Notes: a model not told the origin generated them from the sequence alone. A stretch of DNA of 61,775 nt from Burkholderiaceae bacterium (GCA_030654805.1 JAURWR010000053.1:1-61775), one strand, 5' to 3'. Positions 1-10,419 are shown, numbered from the stretch's first letter. A program made the numbers and translations.

Positions 1-189
1 CCAGTCGGACGTGGCATGGCGCGACGCCTTGCGGGCCTTCACGCTGCCGGCGATCTGGATCGCGCCGGAGAACAGCAGGAGCTTCTCGGTCAGCGTGGTC
101 TTGCCGGCGTCGGGGTGCGAAATGATCGCGAAGGTGCGGCGGCGCCGGACTTCCTTGTCGAGCGCGGACGGAGTGGGATCGGTGGACAT
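1..189 (-). CDS. prfC: Peptide chain release factor 3, N-terminal fragment
   Basis: This is the first 63 codons of a translational GTPase that recycles release factors RF1 and RF2 from the ribosome; the rest lies beyond the left edge. The G1 nucleotide-binding loop HPDAGKTT is at residues 25-32, preceded by RRTFAIIS, and the conserved HATSDW stretch ends the fragment, as in RF3 just before the switch I region. The ATG is at 187-189. The gene follows the response-regulator gene on the same strand with about 94 bases between them, so it may have its own promoter or depend on read-through. RF3 is favoured over EF-G because of the [13 protein letters not shown] context and the short lead-in. The full family length is about 530 residues. 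Confidence 0.93.
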   Translation of the reverse strand, partial: MSTDPTPSALDKEVRRRRTFAIISHPDAGKTTLTEKLLLFSGAIQIAGSVKARKASRHATSDW

Positions 190-283
190 GGGGCGTCGCG
201 CACCCGGAGGTGGACGCGGCTCGTGGAAACCTTCAATTATCCGGTCGGGCTGGAATCGGTCTGGCCTCGCGGCGGATGTGACT

Positions 284-2413
284 TCACAAGCGGGAACAAT
301 TTGATCGTATGAGCAGCGCTTCAAACTCTTCGAGCGGCATGGGGCGCGCATAGAGGAATCCTTGATGCGCGGTGCAGCCGCGTTCCACCAGGAATGCGGA
401 TTGCTCGGCGGTCTCCACGCCTTCGGCGATGACGTGCAAGTTGAACTGTTTGCCCAGTTCGATGATGGAGCAGGCAATGGCGGCGTCGACACCACCGTTG
501 GCCGCATCCCGAACGAAGGCGCGGTCGATCTTCAGTTCGTGAATTGGGAATCGCTTGAGATAGCTGAGCGAGCAGAACCCGGTTCCGAAATCGTCGAGTG
601 AAAGGCGAAACCCCTTGCCTCGCAATGCATGCAGGCGAGCCACGGCGCGATCGATGTCGGTCATTGCCACCGACTCGGTGATTTCCAGGGTCAACTGGCG
701 GGTTTCGATGCCGAAGCGTTGAACGACATCCTCGAGTCGCTCGACCAGATCGTGCTGCATGAAGCTGGGGCTGGACAGGTTGATTGCCAACGGCACCGTT
801 GCGATTCCGGCTTGACCCCAACGCTGAAGAGCCTGGCAAGCGGTCTGCACGACCCAGTCCCCCAGGCGCACGATGAGTCCCAGCTCTTCCGCCAGCGGAA
901 TGAACTCGCCTGGCAGCACCAGACCGCGAGTCGGATGGCGCCAGCGGACCAGAACTTCGGCCGCGATCATGGCGCCGGTCAGGGCATTGATCTGCGGCTG
1001 AACGAACAGGCACAACTCCTCGGCCTGGATCGCATGACGCAGATCGCTCCCCAGAAGCAGCTTCTGACGGGTCGATGCATTCATTTGCTCGTCAAAGAAG
1101 TGATGCTGGCCTGCGCCGCTTTTCTTGGCCGAGTACATGGCCTGCTCTGCCTTCTGAGCCAGGCCTGCCGCGTCGTCTGCGTCGCGCGGGAACAGAGAGA
1201 TGCCCGCACTGGCGGTGAGCAAGAGCGAATGCTCACCCACCTCGATCGGCTGCGCCACAGCGCCCAGCAGGCGCGCGACGACGACGGCCGCCTGCTCGTT
1301 GCTGGCGATGTCCGTGAGCAAGATGGTGAAGGCATTTCCGCCGACGCGCGCCACCACCTCGGAGCTGAACCTCTGTCCGTTCACGGAGGCCACATCCGCC
1401 AGTCGGATGCCTCCTTGCAGGCGCTTGGCGAGAGTGCTCAGCACGGCATTCCCGCCATCCTGGCCCAGGGCATCGTTGACGCTCTTGAATCGATCCAGGT
1501 CGACATGCACCACAGCGCACAAGCCGTGATTGCGTCGCGCGCGCTCCAGCGCCGACGTCGCGAAGTTGATGAAGAGCTGACGATTCGCCAACCCGGTGAG
1601 TTCGTCATAGAAGGCCAGCTGATGGATTCGCTGCTCTGCCTCGACCCGTTCCGTGATGTCTTGCGTGACGGCGTCCACCGACACGATTCGGCCCGAAACA
1701 TCACGCTGAACTTCTGCCTGTTCGTGAAGCGTCCGGCGCTGGCCATCGGCTCGCTCGATCGAGAACGTGTGCTGATAGGCCTCGCCCTCGCGCGCCGCCG
1801 CGTCCCGCGCTCGTCGCACGGTGTGGCGATCCGATTCGCAGACGTGACCGAGCAGGTCTTGCGCCGTCAAGGTGCGTGAGGACGAGTCCTCCCGCCCCAG
1901 GATGCGCAGCAGTTCCCGCGAGCAAGTCATTTCTTCAGTGTCGATGGACCACTCCCAGCTTCCGAGGTTGGCCAACCGCTGCGCGTTGGCCAGATGCTCG
2001 CTGTTGCGCACCGCCGCTTCTGCGGCTGCGCTGGCACGCAGGCTGTAGCGAACCCGGTGCCCGAGCAAGGTCCAGTTGATGGGCTTGGTCACAAAGTCGG
2101 TGGCGCCGCAACGGAACGCGGTTTCGATGGACTCCGTGTCGTTCAAGCCGGTCAGCATCAGGATCGGCAGCGTTGCACCGCGTGCCGTTTCACGCAGGCG
2201 TGCGCAGACCTCAAAGCCGTCGAGGCCGGGCATCATCACGTCGATCAACAGCAGATCGAATTCGCCATCGGCGAACAGGCGCAACCCTTCTTCTCCGCAA
2301 TCCGCTGCCGTCACCTCGAAGCCGGCATGGCGCAGGGTCTGCGTCGCCATGCCGCGCAGGATGAGGTCATCGTCGACCAGCAGCAGCCTGGCTCTTGGCG
2401 TGTGCTCGTTCAT
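284..2413 (-). CDS. Response regulator with REC-PAS-GGDEF-EAL domains
   Basis: A 709-residue cytoplasmic protein, probably a c-di-GMP phosphodiesterase controlled by phosphorylation. The receiver domain (about 8-125) has the acidic cluster VDDD and a phospho-acceptor at D58. A PAS-like segment (about 140-258) precedes a GGDEF domain whose signature reads GGNAF at 358-362, so cyclase activity is not expected. The EAL domain (about 455-700) reads EVL at 486-488 but keeps the other metal and catalytic residues: NLSS, EITES, DDFGTG, LKID, EGVE and HQGF. The start is the ATG at 2411-2413, which overlaps the stop of the upstream kinase as ATGA; a longer frame to 2506 would lie inside the kinase gene. 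The overlap indicates translational coupling and a cognate kinase-regulator pair. Confidence 0.9.
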   Translation of the reverse strand: MNEHTPRARLLLVDDDLILRGMATQTLRHAGFEVTAADCGEEGLRLFADGEFDLLLIDVMMPGLDGFEVCARLRETARGATLPILMLTGLNDTESIETAFRCGATDFVTKPINWTLLGHRVRYSLRASAAAEAAVRNSEHLANAQRLANLGSWEWSIDTEEMTCSRELLRILGREDSSSRTLTAQDLLGHVCESDRHTVRRARDAAAREGEAYQHTFSIERADGQRRTLHEQAEVQRDVSGRIVSVDAVTQDITERVEAEQRIHQLAFYDELTGLANRQLFINFATSALERARRNHGLCAVVHVDLDRFKSVNDALGQDGGNAVLSTLAKRLQGGIRLADVASVNGQRFSSEVVARVGGNAFTILLTDIASNEQAAVVVARLLGAVAQPIEVGEHSLLLTASAGISLFPRDADDAAGLAQKAEQAMYSAKKSGAGQHHFFDEQMNASTRQKLLLGSDLRHAIQAEELCLFVQPQINALTGAMIAAEVLVRWRHPTRGLVLPGEFIPLAEELGLIVRLGDWVVQTACQALQRWGQAGIATVPLAINLSSPSFMQHDLVERLEDVVQRFGIETRQLTLEITESVAMTDIDRAVARLHALRGKGFRLSLDDFGTGFCSLSYLKRFPIHELKIDRAFVRDAANGGVDAAIACSIIELGKQFNLHVIAEGVETAEQSAFLVERGCTAHQGFLYARPMPLEEFEALLIRSNCSRL

Positions 2414-5235
2414 GCCGCCTCGGCTCCTTCCGTGGAGGCTGATCGACGGTGATGCTGCAGCGCGGCTTCGAACCGGCGGTATTCCACCCGCATCGCGGCC
2501 CGCCATTCGGGCGTGGGCGCGTTGCCAGCGCGAAGGAGGCTTTCATGCTGCTCTGCGACTGCGGCCAAGGCCAGCGCTCCCACCGATGCACTGGACGACT
2601 TGAGCGTATGGACTATTCGCAACACCGTCCGGGCGTCGCCCCGACGGGCTGCCGCGTCGATGGCGTCAAGCGAGCGACTCGCGTCCTGCACATACAGGTC
2701 AAGCAGCTCACGGCCGAAGTCGGGCTGGCTGCCGTCGACCACCATGGGCAGTGTTGCCACAAGCTGCGGGTCGAATGCTGGCGCCGCAGCAGCATCAGTC
2801 GCTATGGATTCCAAGTGCGAGACAGACACGGCGGTGTCGGGCGTTTGGTCACCGCGACCGGGCTTGGTGGGCTGGGTCACCAGCGTCCCGAGGTGACGCT
2901 GGAGGGTTTCTCGCAGGGCGGCGCCTGTGATGGGCTTGCTCAGGTAGTCGGTCATGCCGGCGGCAAGGCAAAGTTGACGATCGCCGGAAAGGGCATTGGC
3001 CGTCAGCGCGATGATGGGCACAGCGACTCGGCCTGGCGACTCGCGCTCCCGGGCGCGAATTCGGCGCGTGGCCTCCAGGCCGTCCATCTCGGGCATCTGC
3101 ATGTCCATCAGGATCAGGTCGTAGTCGTTCGCCTCGAACGCAGCCAGCGCCGCGCGTCCGTTTGAGGCCAGCTCCACCGCGTAACCCATCGACTTGAGCA
3201 TGCCCATCGCCACCTGCTGGTTCACGGGGTTGTCTTCGGCGACCAGGATGCGAGCCGGTCGCTCTACCCGGGCGGTGGCGGGCAGCGACGGCGTCCGTAC
3301 GTTGCGCGTTGCCTGAACATCTGCCAGGCAGTCCAGCAGCTGCGAGCGTCGCGCTGGTTTGGTCAGAACCTTCTGCACGCCCCAGGCCTGGAGCTGGGTC
3401 GGTCCCGGCGCCACGTCGGCCGGGACCATCAAGACGATGCGGACATCGGCGATGTCGGCTCCCTCGTGCACCCGACTCACCAGCTGAAGTCCGCTGACGC
3501 GGGGCATTTGCATGTCGATGAGCGCGACGTCGTAAGGGGCGCCGCGGGCTGCGGCATCGCGCAGCATGTCGAGCGCCTCCGCTGCTCCGCCTGCGCGGTC
3601 GGCGCTGATGCCCCAGGCGATCACCTGGTCACGCAACGCGTCCCGACTGGCCGCGTTGTCGTCGACCACCAGCACCCGCCGTCCTCGCGTCTCGCGCGTC
3701 GGCTGTTGCGATTCGCCGGTCGTTGCGCTGGCGAAACTGGCGGTGAACCAGAAGGTCGAACCCAGTCCGCCGATGCTGTCGACGCCGATGCCGCCCTTCA
3801 TCAGGTGGACCAGACGCTTGGCGATCGTCAATCCCAGGCCGGTTCCGCCGAACTTTCGCGTGGTCGAGCTGTCGGCTTGGGTGAAAGCGTCGAAAATCCC
3901 GTCCTGGGCGCTCGTTTCGAGCCCGATACCCGTGTCGCGCACCTCGAAGCGCAGCTGCACTCCCAGATCGTTCGTCGCCACGGCGTCGACGGCGATCACG
4001 ACGTCACCGCGCGAGGTGAATTTGATGGCGTTGCCGACCAGGTTGAGCAGCACCTGTTGCAGCCGGCCGGGGTCTCCCCTCACCATCGCTGGCAGCCCCG
4101 GAGCGAACCGGGTGACGAGCTCCAGGCCCTTGCCTTGTGCCGACCCGGCCAACAGCACGGAGACTTCCTCGACGCTCTCCACGAGATCGAAGTCGACGGC
4201 TTCCAGAACCAGCTTGCCCGCCTCGATCTTGGAATAGTCGAGCACGTCGTTGATGATCGCCAGCAGGATCCGGCCCGAGTGGCTGATGGTCTGCGCGTAA
4301 TGCAGCTGGTTGGGCGCCAGATCGGTGTTGAGCAGCAGCTCGGCCATGCCCAGCACGCCGTTCATCGGTGTGCGTATTTCGTGGGTCATCGTGGCGAGAA
4401 ACTGTGACTTGGCCTCGTTCGCGGTGTCGGCCTGCTGCTTGGCGATCTTCAGCTCGCTCACCGCCTGCGCCAGCGCCGCATCGCGGCTCTGAATCTGGTC
4501 CAGCATGGCATTGAAGCCGTCTATCAGGACACCGGTTTCTGCGCCAGTCGTCTTGCGCGAACGCAGCGCGTAGTCGCCCTGGCGCGACACCTCAGCCATG
4601 GTCTGCGCCAGATTCAGCAGGGGTTCGGAGATGATGCGCTGCAGCCGCGATGCCAGCAGATAGGCCACGTACAGCGCGCCGGCGAATACCAGCGCCGCAA
4701 ACCCGAGCTGTCGGTTGATCTGCGCCTGAAGCCGTGCGTTGGCGACCATCAACGTGAGGTGACCCACCGCCTTGCCATTGACCTCGATGCGGTGAACGAG
4801 CAGCAGGTGGTCGTCCTCGAAACGGTGCCATGCGGCAACCCCGTCCTTCAGCGCCGCCGCCTCAGACTCATGCAGCACACTGCCGTGCGCGATGCGCGCC
4901 AACAGTTCCTGCATTCCCGCCTTGGTGCTCTGCGCGGCTGCGAAGTGCGTGCCGTCGACCAGGTCGATATCGACCGCCAGCACCTCGTCTTCCTTGGTCA
5001 GCGCCGCAGCGATTTCGGTGGCCGCCGACTGGTCGAGAAACGCCAGTGCAGCGGCTGCGTTGATCGCCGACACCCGCGCCAGTGAGGTTGCCGAGGACAC
5101 CAGCGCTTCCCTGGCCGCCGTCGTCTGGTTGACCGCGAAGATCGTCGACGCCGACAGAAGGGCCAGCGCAGTCGTCGCCACAGCCACGGCGATGATCCGG
5201 AACCGGATCGAGAGATTGCTCAGCCGTGCGTGCAT
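2410..5235 (-). CDS. CHASE8-containing hybrid sensor histidine kinase
   Basis: A 941-residue inner-membrane phosphorelay kinase. In order: TM1 (about 11-32), a periplasmic CHASE8-type domain (about 35-165, with the characteristic [10 protein letters not shown] stretch), TM2 (about 178-197), HAMP (about 198-250), HisKA with phospho-histidine H285 in THEIRTP, HATPase, a first receiver ([15 protein letters not shown]), a second receiver ([15 protein letters not shown]) and a C-terminal Hpt domain with HTLKSSS. This is the BarA-like tripartite layout with an extra receiver. CHASE8 is the periplasmic domain of YfiN, which YfiR binds, and a YfiR-like gene ends 46 bases upstream. I infer that the periplasmic partner controls the kinase and that phosphate leaves through the Hpt domain to the overlapping response regulator. 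Confidence 0.92.
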   Translation of the reverse strand: MHARLSNLSIRFRIIAVAVATTALALLSASTIFAVNQTTAAREALVSSATSLARVSAINAAAALAFLDQSAATEIAAALTKEDEVLAVDIDLVDGTHFAAAQSTKAGMQELLARIAHGSVLHESEAAALKDGVAAWHRFEDDHLLLVHRIEVNGKAVGHLTLMVANARLQAQINRQLGFAALVFAGALYVAYLLASRLQRIISEPLLNLAQTMAEVSRQGDYALRSRKTTGAETGVLIDGFNAMLDQIQSRDAALAQAVSELKIAKQQADTANEAKSQFLATMTHEIRTPMNGVLGMAELLLNTDLAPNQLHYAQTISHSGRILLAIINDVLDYSKIEAGKLVLEAVDFDLVESVEEVSVLLAGSAQGKGLELVTRFAPGLPAMVRGDPGRLQQVLLNLVGNAIKFTSRGDVVIAVDAVATNDLGVQLRFEVRDTGIGLETSAQDGIFDAFTQADSSTTRKFGGTGLGLTIAKRLVHLMKGGIGVDSIGGLGSTFWFTASFASATTGESQQPTRETRGRRVLVVDDNAASRDALRDQVIAWGISADRAGGAAEALDMLRDAAARGAPYDVALIDMQMPRVSGLQLVSRVHEGADIADVRIVLMVPADVAPGPTQLQAWGVQKVLTKPARRSQLLDCLADVQATRNVRTPSLPATARVERPARILVAEDNPVNQQVAMGMLKSMGYAVELASNGRAALAAFEANDYDLILMDMQMPEMDGLEATRRIRARERESPGRVAVPIIALTANALSGDRQLCLAAGMTDYLSKPITGAALRETLQRHLGTLVTQPTKPGRGDQTPDTAVSVSHLESIATDAAAAPAFDPQLVATLPMVVDGSQPDFGRELLDLYVQDASRSLDAIDAAARRGDARTVLRIVHTLKSSSASVGALALAAVAEQHESLLRAGNAPTPEWRAAMRVEYRRFEAALQHHRRSASTEGAEAA

Positions 5236-5281
5236 GGCTGTCCGAATCCTGCCTGGCCTTGGCAGCCAGGGTGGCGCCGGG

Positions 5282-5812
5282 TCATGGATAGATCTCCCTC
5301 GCCAGGCGCAGCAATTTGGAGCTCAAGGTCAGGCGCGCGTCCTGCACGGCCTTCAGATTGACCTCGAACAGGATCTTCGAGTTCTGCACGGCCATGTTGA
5401 TGGCCGCACCGTCGCGCGCAGCGCCCGGGCTGTCGGTCACGACCAGCACCCGCAGTCCGTTCAGGGCACCGAGTACCAGTGGCAGCTCGCCGATCGCCGA
5501 AGGCGCGATGTAGAGCAGCTGGCAGTCCGTGATCGACTTGCGCGTGGTCATGTTCTGCACGGCGATGCTGCGTGTGCCGATCACCTTGCCGCTGAGCTGC
5601 TGGAGCTCTCCATCGAACGGATCCTGGCCCAGGACGCACAGGTTGAGCTTGTTGCCCACCTCGGCGGGCCATTCCGTGTACACCGCGAAGTTGTAGAGGA
5701 AGGCAGCCTTCAGTCGGTATTCGGGCAGGTCGGCACCGCGCGCCGCAGCGGCAAACAACAGCATGCCGAGCAGGCTCAGCGCGGTCCGGAGGGGGTGAGT
5801 GCTAAGCCGCAT
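5282..5812 (-). CDS. YfiR family periplasmic protein (DUF4154)
   Basis: A 176-residue exported protein of the YfiR/DUF4154 family. A signal peptide (about residues 1-27, ending near AAARGAD) is followed by the family opening [18 protein letters not shown], a central CVLGQDPF segment and a C-terminal [15 protein letters not shown] segment. In Pseudomonas, YfiR is a periplasmic repressor that binds the CHASE8 domain of the diguanylate cyclase YfiN. Here the neighbour with CHASE8 is a hybrid histidine kinase. The ATG at 5810-5812 was chosen because it places the hydrophobic signal core correctly; an in-frame extension to 5866 adds an Arg-rich stretch. The start overlaps the end of the upstream small gene by 11 bases, suggesting coupled translation. 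Confidence 0.9.
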   Translation of the reverse strand: MRLSTHPLRTALSLLGMLLFAAAARGADLPEYRLKAAFLYNFAVYTEWPAEVGNKLNLCVLGQDPFDGELQQLSGKVIGTRSIAVQNMTTRKSITDCQLLYIAPSAIGELPLVLGALNGLRVLVVTDSPGAARDGAAINMAVQNSKILFEVNLKAVQDARLTLSSKLLRLAREIYP

Positions 5813-6062
5813 CGTCGCCCTCCACGGCCGGCGGGCCACCGGCGTGCGCAACCTGCACGATGGCAATGTGCGACATCCGAATCGGCGCGACTTTCAGTTC
5901 AAGCAAGTTTTCCAACGGCAGCTGCAGAAGCTGCTCCAGGCGCATCGGGAGCGCGGCCCACTGAACGATCAATCCGAGGGCGCACACGCCAGTGACGAGC
6001 CCCGCGCGCCACTGCGACGCCATGACTGCAAGGCGGGCACCCACACGTGACATGCGCTTCAT
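5802..6062 (-). CDS. Small membrane-anchored protein between the TonB receptor and YfiR-like genes
   Basis: An 86-residue protein not assigned to a named family. It starts 6 bases after the TonB-receptor stop codon and overlaps the YfiR-like gene by 11 bases, so position argues that it is real. It has a basic N-terminus, one hydrophobic segment (about 20-38) and then the stretch LEQLLQLPLENLLELKV. That stretch resembles the element just after the signal peptide of the adjacent receptor (LTSLDLGQLMELTVVGAAK) and of many receptors of this class. I infer a membrane-anchored protein exposing a copy of this receptor motif in the periplasm. An alternative start three codons in (6051-6053) is possible. 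Its function is unknown. Confidence 0.6.
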   Translation of the reverse strand: MKRMSRVGARLAVMASQWRAGLVTGVCALGLIVQWAALPMRLEQLLQLPLENLLELKVAPIRMSHIAIVQVAHAGGPPAVEGDDAA

Positions 6063-6068
6063 CTCCCT

Positions 6069-8069
6069 TCAGTACCGGTAGCGCAGCCAGATGCCGGCAC
6101 GCCGTCCGTCCTGCTGGATGGCGTTCTGCCAGTTGCCGTCGGCCGCAGGATGGGCATATCGCTTGTCGAACAGGTTCTGGATGTCGAGAGACACCTCCAG
6201 GCCCGGGGCCAGCGATGCGGTGCTGAGATGCAGATTCGAGAGTGCCTGGCCGCCGAGCTTCGTGCCGGCGACGCTGTCACGACGGGAGTCGAAGCGCAGC
6301 TCGTATCCCATGCGCAGCCCGCCGACCGGCAAGGGGGTCGAGAAGTTGAGCCGCGCCAGCAGGTCGGGCGAATTCGGCGGGTCTTCTCCGTGTGAGGCAT
6401 CGACGCGCTGAATCGACACGTTGCCTCGCAGTCGCGCGCCGCTCCCCCATGTCTGGTCTGCAGACAACTCCAGGCCGTGGGCGTTGAGGTCGCTGCCCGA
6501 TTGGTACTGCGTCATCCCGCTGGCCGCATCGATGCCGAGCGAGATCAGCTTCTTCAAGGACCATCGGTAGACCGTCGCCCGCACCGCCAGATCGCGATTC
6601 ACGCGGTGATCCGCCACGAATTCCACGGTCTGGATGTCTTCGTCTTTCAGCGAGGGATTGGTGACCTGCGACACGCCGTCTGCATATTTGCTCTCGTAGG
6701 CGTTCGGCGCGCGACGGGCTTTTCCATACAGGGCCTTCAGCGTCGTCGTCGGGGCGGCTTGCCAGATCAGCGCGGCGCGCGGGCTCAAGGAGGAGCCCGT
6801 GACATCGTTGCGATCCGCACGCAATCCCACGGTGGCTGTCAACGCATGGGCGAAATGCCACTCGTCCTGCACGTACAGGCCGGCCCGGTAGCCCGGGGTA
6901 GACAGGGTCGTCTTGTGGCTGGAGTTGGCGGGGTCCGCCACGCTCTGGTCGATCCGGTTGTTGTCCTGGTATTCGAGCCCCAGCATGATTTTGTGATCGG
7001 TCAGCGCCGACGAGACCAGCCGCAGCTCGGCCCCGTGCCAGTCGCTCGCACCCCTGTCGGGCGTTCGCACGCCGTCGTAGACGAACTTGGAGTGGTAGCG
7101 CTGCTGGCCGCCGAACAGGCGTCCCGATACCTGCAGGGTGTCATCGACGAATTTGTCCTGGTAGTGAAGCTGGGCCAGCGAGTAGGCGTCGTTCTGATAC
7201 TGGCCGGGCGCCAGGGGATCCGAAAAATAGGCGGCGGTCGGATCGTCCTTGCGGCGACTGCCATGCGCGAATTCCATCGACCACGGGCCGTGAGCCGCGC
7301 GCGCGAAGAGCTGTCGGTTGCGCTCGCCGTCGAGCCCGGACGCCACGCCGGAAACGCCTGTGGCACCGAAGTCATAAAAATTGTTGGTGCCTCCAGAGCG
7401 CATGGCTGACACCGAAACCAGCAGGTCCAGGCCGTTTTCCAGCACCTTGCCCCAGCTCGCGCGTCCCTCGCGCAGCGACTGCGGGCCCTGGTAGGCCGCC
7501 GCGAGTTCGGTGCCGCCGAGATCGCGGCCGGCGCGGGTGACCACGTTCACGACGCCGAACATCGCGTTCTGGCCGTACACGGCGCTACCCGGCCCGGGGA
7601 TGAATTCGATGCGCTCGACCAGGTCCATGTCGAGCGGAAAGTCCCGGCCGAATGCTGCTCCGTCGTAGAGCGGATCGTTGGCCCGGTTGCCGTTGATGGT
7701 CACCAGCACGCGGGTGTTGTAGTCACCCGCCAGTCCGAAGCCGCGTGCACCGAGGTAGGTGTACTGACGATCGTTGGTGGTGTAGACCCCGGGCAGGCTC
7801 GCCAGGGCCTGGCCCAACGTCCGCCAGCCGAAGGCCTGTATTTCCTGGCGCGTGATGATGCTGGCCGCAGCGGCGACCTCGTTCTGCTTCTGCTCGTACT
7901 TGGCGGCGCCCACCACCGTGAGCTCCATCAACTGTCCCAGGTCGAGACTGGTCAAGTCATCCTTCGCTGCGCGTGCCGGCATCGCGGCCGCCAGTGCAAC
8001 GCACAGCGCCAACTGGCACAAATGCCGTGCGTGCAGGGGGTGGTGAGCACGGTGGATGCATGCGGGCAT
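6069..8069 (-). CDS. TonB-dependent outer-membrane receptor
   Basis: A 666-residue outer-membrane beta-barrel receptor. A signal peptide (about 1-32, ending AMPARAA) is followed by LTSLDLGQLMELTVV, a plug domain (about 50-165) with EFIPGPGSAVYGQNAMFGVV and an intact C-terminal barrel ending in an aromatic residue (RYRY). The ligand is not evident. The gene context is signalling (small protein, YfiR, kinase, regulator) rather than siderophore synthesis or ABC import, so it may act as a sensor as well as a transporter. The ATG at 8067-8069 fits the signal peptide; the frame extends to 8144, but that adds an implausible leader. No FecI/FecR-type sigma system is adjacent. Confidence 0.92.
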   Translation of the reverse strand: MPACIHRAHHPLHARHLCQLALCVALAAAMPARAAKDDLTSLDLGQLMELTVVGAAKYEQKQNEVAAAASIITRQEIQAFGWRTLGQALASLPGVYTTNDRQYTYLGARGFGLAGDYNTRVLVTINGNRANDPLYDGAAFGRDFPLDMDLVERIEFIPGPGSAVYGQNAMFGVVNVVTRAGRDLGGTELAAAYQGPQSLREGRASWGKVLENGLDLLVSVSAMRSGGTNNFYDFGATGVSGVASGLDGERNRQLFARAAHGPWSMEFAHGSRRKDDPTAAYFSDPLAPGQYQNDAYSLAQLHYQDKFVDDTLQVSGRLFGGQQRYHSKFVYDGVRTPDRGASDWHGAELRLVSSALTDHKIMLGLEYQDNNRIDQSVADPANSSHKTTLSTPGYRAGLYVQDEWHFAHALTATVGLRADRNDVTGSSLSPRAALIWQAAPTTTLKALYGKARRAPNAYESKYADGVSQVTNPSLKDEDIQTVEFVADHRVNRDLAVRATVYRWSLKKLISLGIDAASGMTQYQSGSDLNAHGLELSADQTWGSGARLRGNVSIQRVDASHGEDPPNSPDLLARLNFSTPLPVGGLRMGYELRFDSRRDSVAGTKLGGQALSNLHLSTASLAPGLEVSLDIQNLFDKRYAHPAADGNWQNAIQQDGRRAGIWLRYRY

Positions 8070-8232
8070 GTTGATTCCGGGTTCTCTTCGGCCGATGGCT
8101 GTCAGCTTCCCTGGCCCGGTGAAGGGTCGTGGAAATGCCGACACAACGGTTCATCGGCATGATCGAAGAAAACTTGACGGACGAGCCGGGTCGAAAACCT
8201 CGGCGAACCGGAGGGCCGAGGGTCGCGTCGAA

Positions 8233-8856
8233 TCAACCCGCCGCGTCGGGCAGGAACGGGCGGATGACCGCCAGCACGCGCTCGACGTAGGCGTCCTTCT
8301 CGCCGACCGGCGCCGCGTAACGCAACGCCTGCGCGGCCGCGTCGAGGCCGGCGCCGCGAGCCATCATCCAGGCGGCCAGGTATTGCGACGCGAGGCAACC
8401 GCCTGCCGTGGCCAGCGAGCCGCGCGCAAGGAACGGGGATTCCTCGACGCGCACACCGGCTTCGATCACCCAGGGTTTGGTGTTCGAGTCGGTGCAGGCG
8501 GGCATGTCGGCCAGCAAACCCAGCCGCGCCATCATCAAGGTGCCCGAGCACTGGGCGCCGATCAGCTGGCGCAGCGGGTCGAGACGCAGCCGGTCGAGCA
8601 GCGCACCGCGCTTGCCGATGTCCTCGGCGATCGCGCGGGTGTAGATGCCGCTGCCGAAGATCACCGCGTCCGCCTCGTTGGCGAACTCCAGTGGCTGCTG
8701 TGCCTGCACCGTCACGCCGTTCATCGACGTCAGGTGCGAGGTCGGGCCGGTGATCTCGGCCTTCCAGCCGCGCGCGCTCAACCGGTTCAGCAGCCCGAGC
8801 GGCACGAAGGCATCGATTTCGTTGAAGCCGTCGAAAGTCAGTATCGCGATGCGCAT
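8233..8856 (-). CDS. DJ-1/PfpI family protein
   Basis: A 207-residue member of the DJ-1/PfpI class I glutamine amidotransferase-like superfamily. It begins RIAILTFDGFNEIDAF, a typical first strand carrying the conserved acidic residue, and has a nucleophile-elbow cysteine in GAQCSGTLMMA followed by ATAGGCLASQYLAAW. Members include chaperones, glyoxalases, amidases and regulator domains; the exact activity cannot be fixed from sequence. There is no DNA-binding domain, so it is not an AraC-type regulator. It lies 32 bases downstream of dps on the same strand, which suggests co-transcription with the oxidative-stress genes. The short C-terminus ends at the family core. Confidence 0.85.
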   Translation of the reverse strand: MRIAILTFDGFNEIDAFVPLGLLNRLSARGWKAEITGPTSHLTSMNGVTVQAQQPLEFANEADAVIFGSGIYTRAIAEDIGKRGALLDRLRLDPLRQLIGAQCSGTLMMARLGLLADMPACTDSNTKPWVIEAGVRVEESPFLARGSLATAGGCLASQYLAAWMMARGAGLDAAAQALRYAAPVGEKDAYVERVLAVIRPFLPDAAG

Positions 8857-8888
8857 GGTGACCCCTCAGCTGGAGCGGTGGGAACTTC

Positions 8889-9416
8889 TCAGTCTTCGAG
8901 CAGGCTGCGCAGCATCCACGCGGTCTGCTCGTGCACCGTCAGGCGCTGCGTCAGCAGGTCGGCGGTGGGTTCGTCACCAGCCTTGTCGGCCAGCGGGAAG
9001 ATGCTGCGTGCGGTGCGGGCGACCGCTTCATGGCCATCGACCAGGATGCGCACCATCTCCAGCGCCTTCGGCGGCGTGGACGGGGCGTCCTTGAGCGACG
9101 TCAGCGCACCGAATTGCGCGTAGGAGCCTGGCGCCGGGTGGCCGAGCGCCCGGATGCGCTCGGCGATCGGATCGACCGCATTCCACAACTCGGTGTACTG
9201 CCCCATGAACATCAGGTGCAGCGTGTTGAACATTGGCCCGGTGACGTTCCAGTGGAAGTTGTGGGTCGTCAGGTACAGCGTGTAGCTGTCGGCCAGCAGG
9301 TGGCTCAAGCCGCCGGCGATCGCCGCGCGGTCTTTCTCGCTGATGCCAATGTTGATCCGGCTGGGGGCGGCGACCACGGTGACGGGCGCGGTACTCGATT
9401 TCGATTTCTTGACCAT
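8889..9416 (-). CDS. dps: Dps family ferritin-like DNA-protection protein
   Basis: A 175-residue Dps miniferritin that stores iron by oxidising Fe(II) with hydrogen peroxide and protects DNA. The ferroxidase signature is present: [12 protein letters not shown], then [22 protein letters not shown], which supplies the His, Asp and Glu ligands shared between subunits. The N-terminal tail contains Lys-Lys-Ser-Lys, which may help DNA binding. The start is the ATG at 9414-9416, preceded by an AGGAG ribosome-binding site; the open frame to 9467 lacks support. It sits directly downstream of oxyR in the same direction with 82 bases between, and Dps is a classic OxyR target, so peroxide induction is likely. 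Confidence 0.95.
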   Translation of the reverse strand: MVKKSKSSTAPVTVVAAPSRINIGISEKDRAAIAGGLSHLLADSYTLYLTTHNFHWNVTGPMFNTLHLMFMGQYTELWNAVDPIAERIRALGHPAPGSYAQFGALTSLKDAPSTPPKALEMVRILVDGHEAVARTARSIFPLADKAGDEPTADLLTQRLTVHEQTAWMLRSLLED

Positions 9417-9498
9417 CGGAAACTCCTGCGTGTCGTGAACAGCTCGGTTGAAAAACCAGAGGTTCAAGTCTATCGACGCGGCCCGTCGTGCGCTTGAC

Positions 9499-10419
9499 TC
9501 AGGACAAGCGCGTCACGCCTGCCAGCGGACAGGCGTAGATCGCATTGCGCAGCGCGGCGATCGCCTCGTAGCGCGTGAAGGTGCGTCGCCAGGCCAGCAC
9601 GACGCGCCGCGTCGGCACCGGCGGCGCGAACGGCACATAGGTGATGTGCTTGTCGGTGTCGGCCGGCACGCTGAGCTGTGGCACCACCGTGACACCCATG
9701 CCCGAGGCGACCATGTACTTGATGGTTTCGAGCGACGAGCCTTCGAAGCTCTTGCGGATGCCTTCGGCGTCGCTCGAAAAGTGCGCGTACTCGGGACACA
9801 CCTCGAGCACGTGGTCGCGAAAGCAGTGCCCGGTGCCCAGCAACAGCATCGTTTCCTTCTTCAGCTCCTCGGCGCTGATGCGCTTGCGCCGTGCCAGCGG
9901 GTGCTTCTTTGGCACGGCGACCATGAACGGCTCGTCGTACAGCGGTGCGATGGCGAGCCCGGCGTCGGGGAACGGCTCGGCGAGGATCGCCGCATCGAGT
10001 TCGCCCGTGCGCAGCATGTCCAGCAGCTTGACGGTGAAGTTCTCTTGCAGCATCAGCGGCATCCGCGGCACCAGCTCGATCGCCTGTCGCACCAGGTCGG
10101 GCAGCAGGTAGGGCCCGATCGTGTAGATCACGCCCAGGCGCAGCGGGCCCGACACCGGGTCCTTGCCGCGGCGTGCGATCTCCTTGATGCCGGCGGCCTG
10201 CTCGATCACCGTCTGTGCCTGCCGCACGATCTCGCCGCCCAGCGGCGTCACGCTGACCTCGCTGCTGCCGCGCTCGAACAGCTTGACGTCGAGTTCTTCC
10301 TCGAGCTTCTTGATGGCCACGCTGAGCGTCGGCTGCGAGACGAAGCAGGCTTCGGCGGCGCGCCCGAAATGCCGCTCGCGGGCGACGGCGACGATGTATC
10401 GGAGTTCGGTCAGGGTCAT
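9499..10419 (-). CDS. oxyR: Peroxide-sensing LysR-family regulator OxyR
   Basis: A 306-residue LysR-type activator of the peroxide response. The N-terminal winged helix-turn-helix (about 1-60, with [23 protein letters not shown]) is followed by an effector domain with the redox pair C199 (GTGHCF) and C208 (EVCPEY). These positions are the same as the disulfide-forming cysteines of E. coli OxyR, which makes the assignment strong. It lies 69 bases downstream of recG and upstream of dps on the same strand, an order reported in other proteobacteria. Peroxide oxidation of C199 should switch it to activate targets such as dps. Confidence 0.96.
   Translation of the reverse strand: MTLTELRYIVAVARERHFGRAAEACFVSQPTLSVAIKKLEEELDVKLFERGSSEVSVTPLGGEIVRQAQTVIEQAAGIKEIARRGKDPVSGPLRLGVIYTIGPYLLPDLVRQAIELVPRMPLMLQENFTVKLLDMLRTGELDAAILAEPFPDAGLAIAPLYDEPFMVAVPKKHPLARRKRISAEELKKETMLLLGTGHCFRDHVLEVCPEYAHFSSDAEGIRKSFEGSSLETIKYMVASGMGVTVVPQLSVPADTDKHITYVPFAPPVPTRRVVLAWRRTFTRYEAIAALRNAIYACPLAGVTRLS

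Noticed and set aside
6069-8069. A FecR/FecI-type surface signalling receptor
   Set aside because: The N-terminus has no FecA-like signalling domain, and no sigma factor or anti-sigma gene is near.
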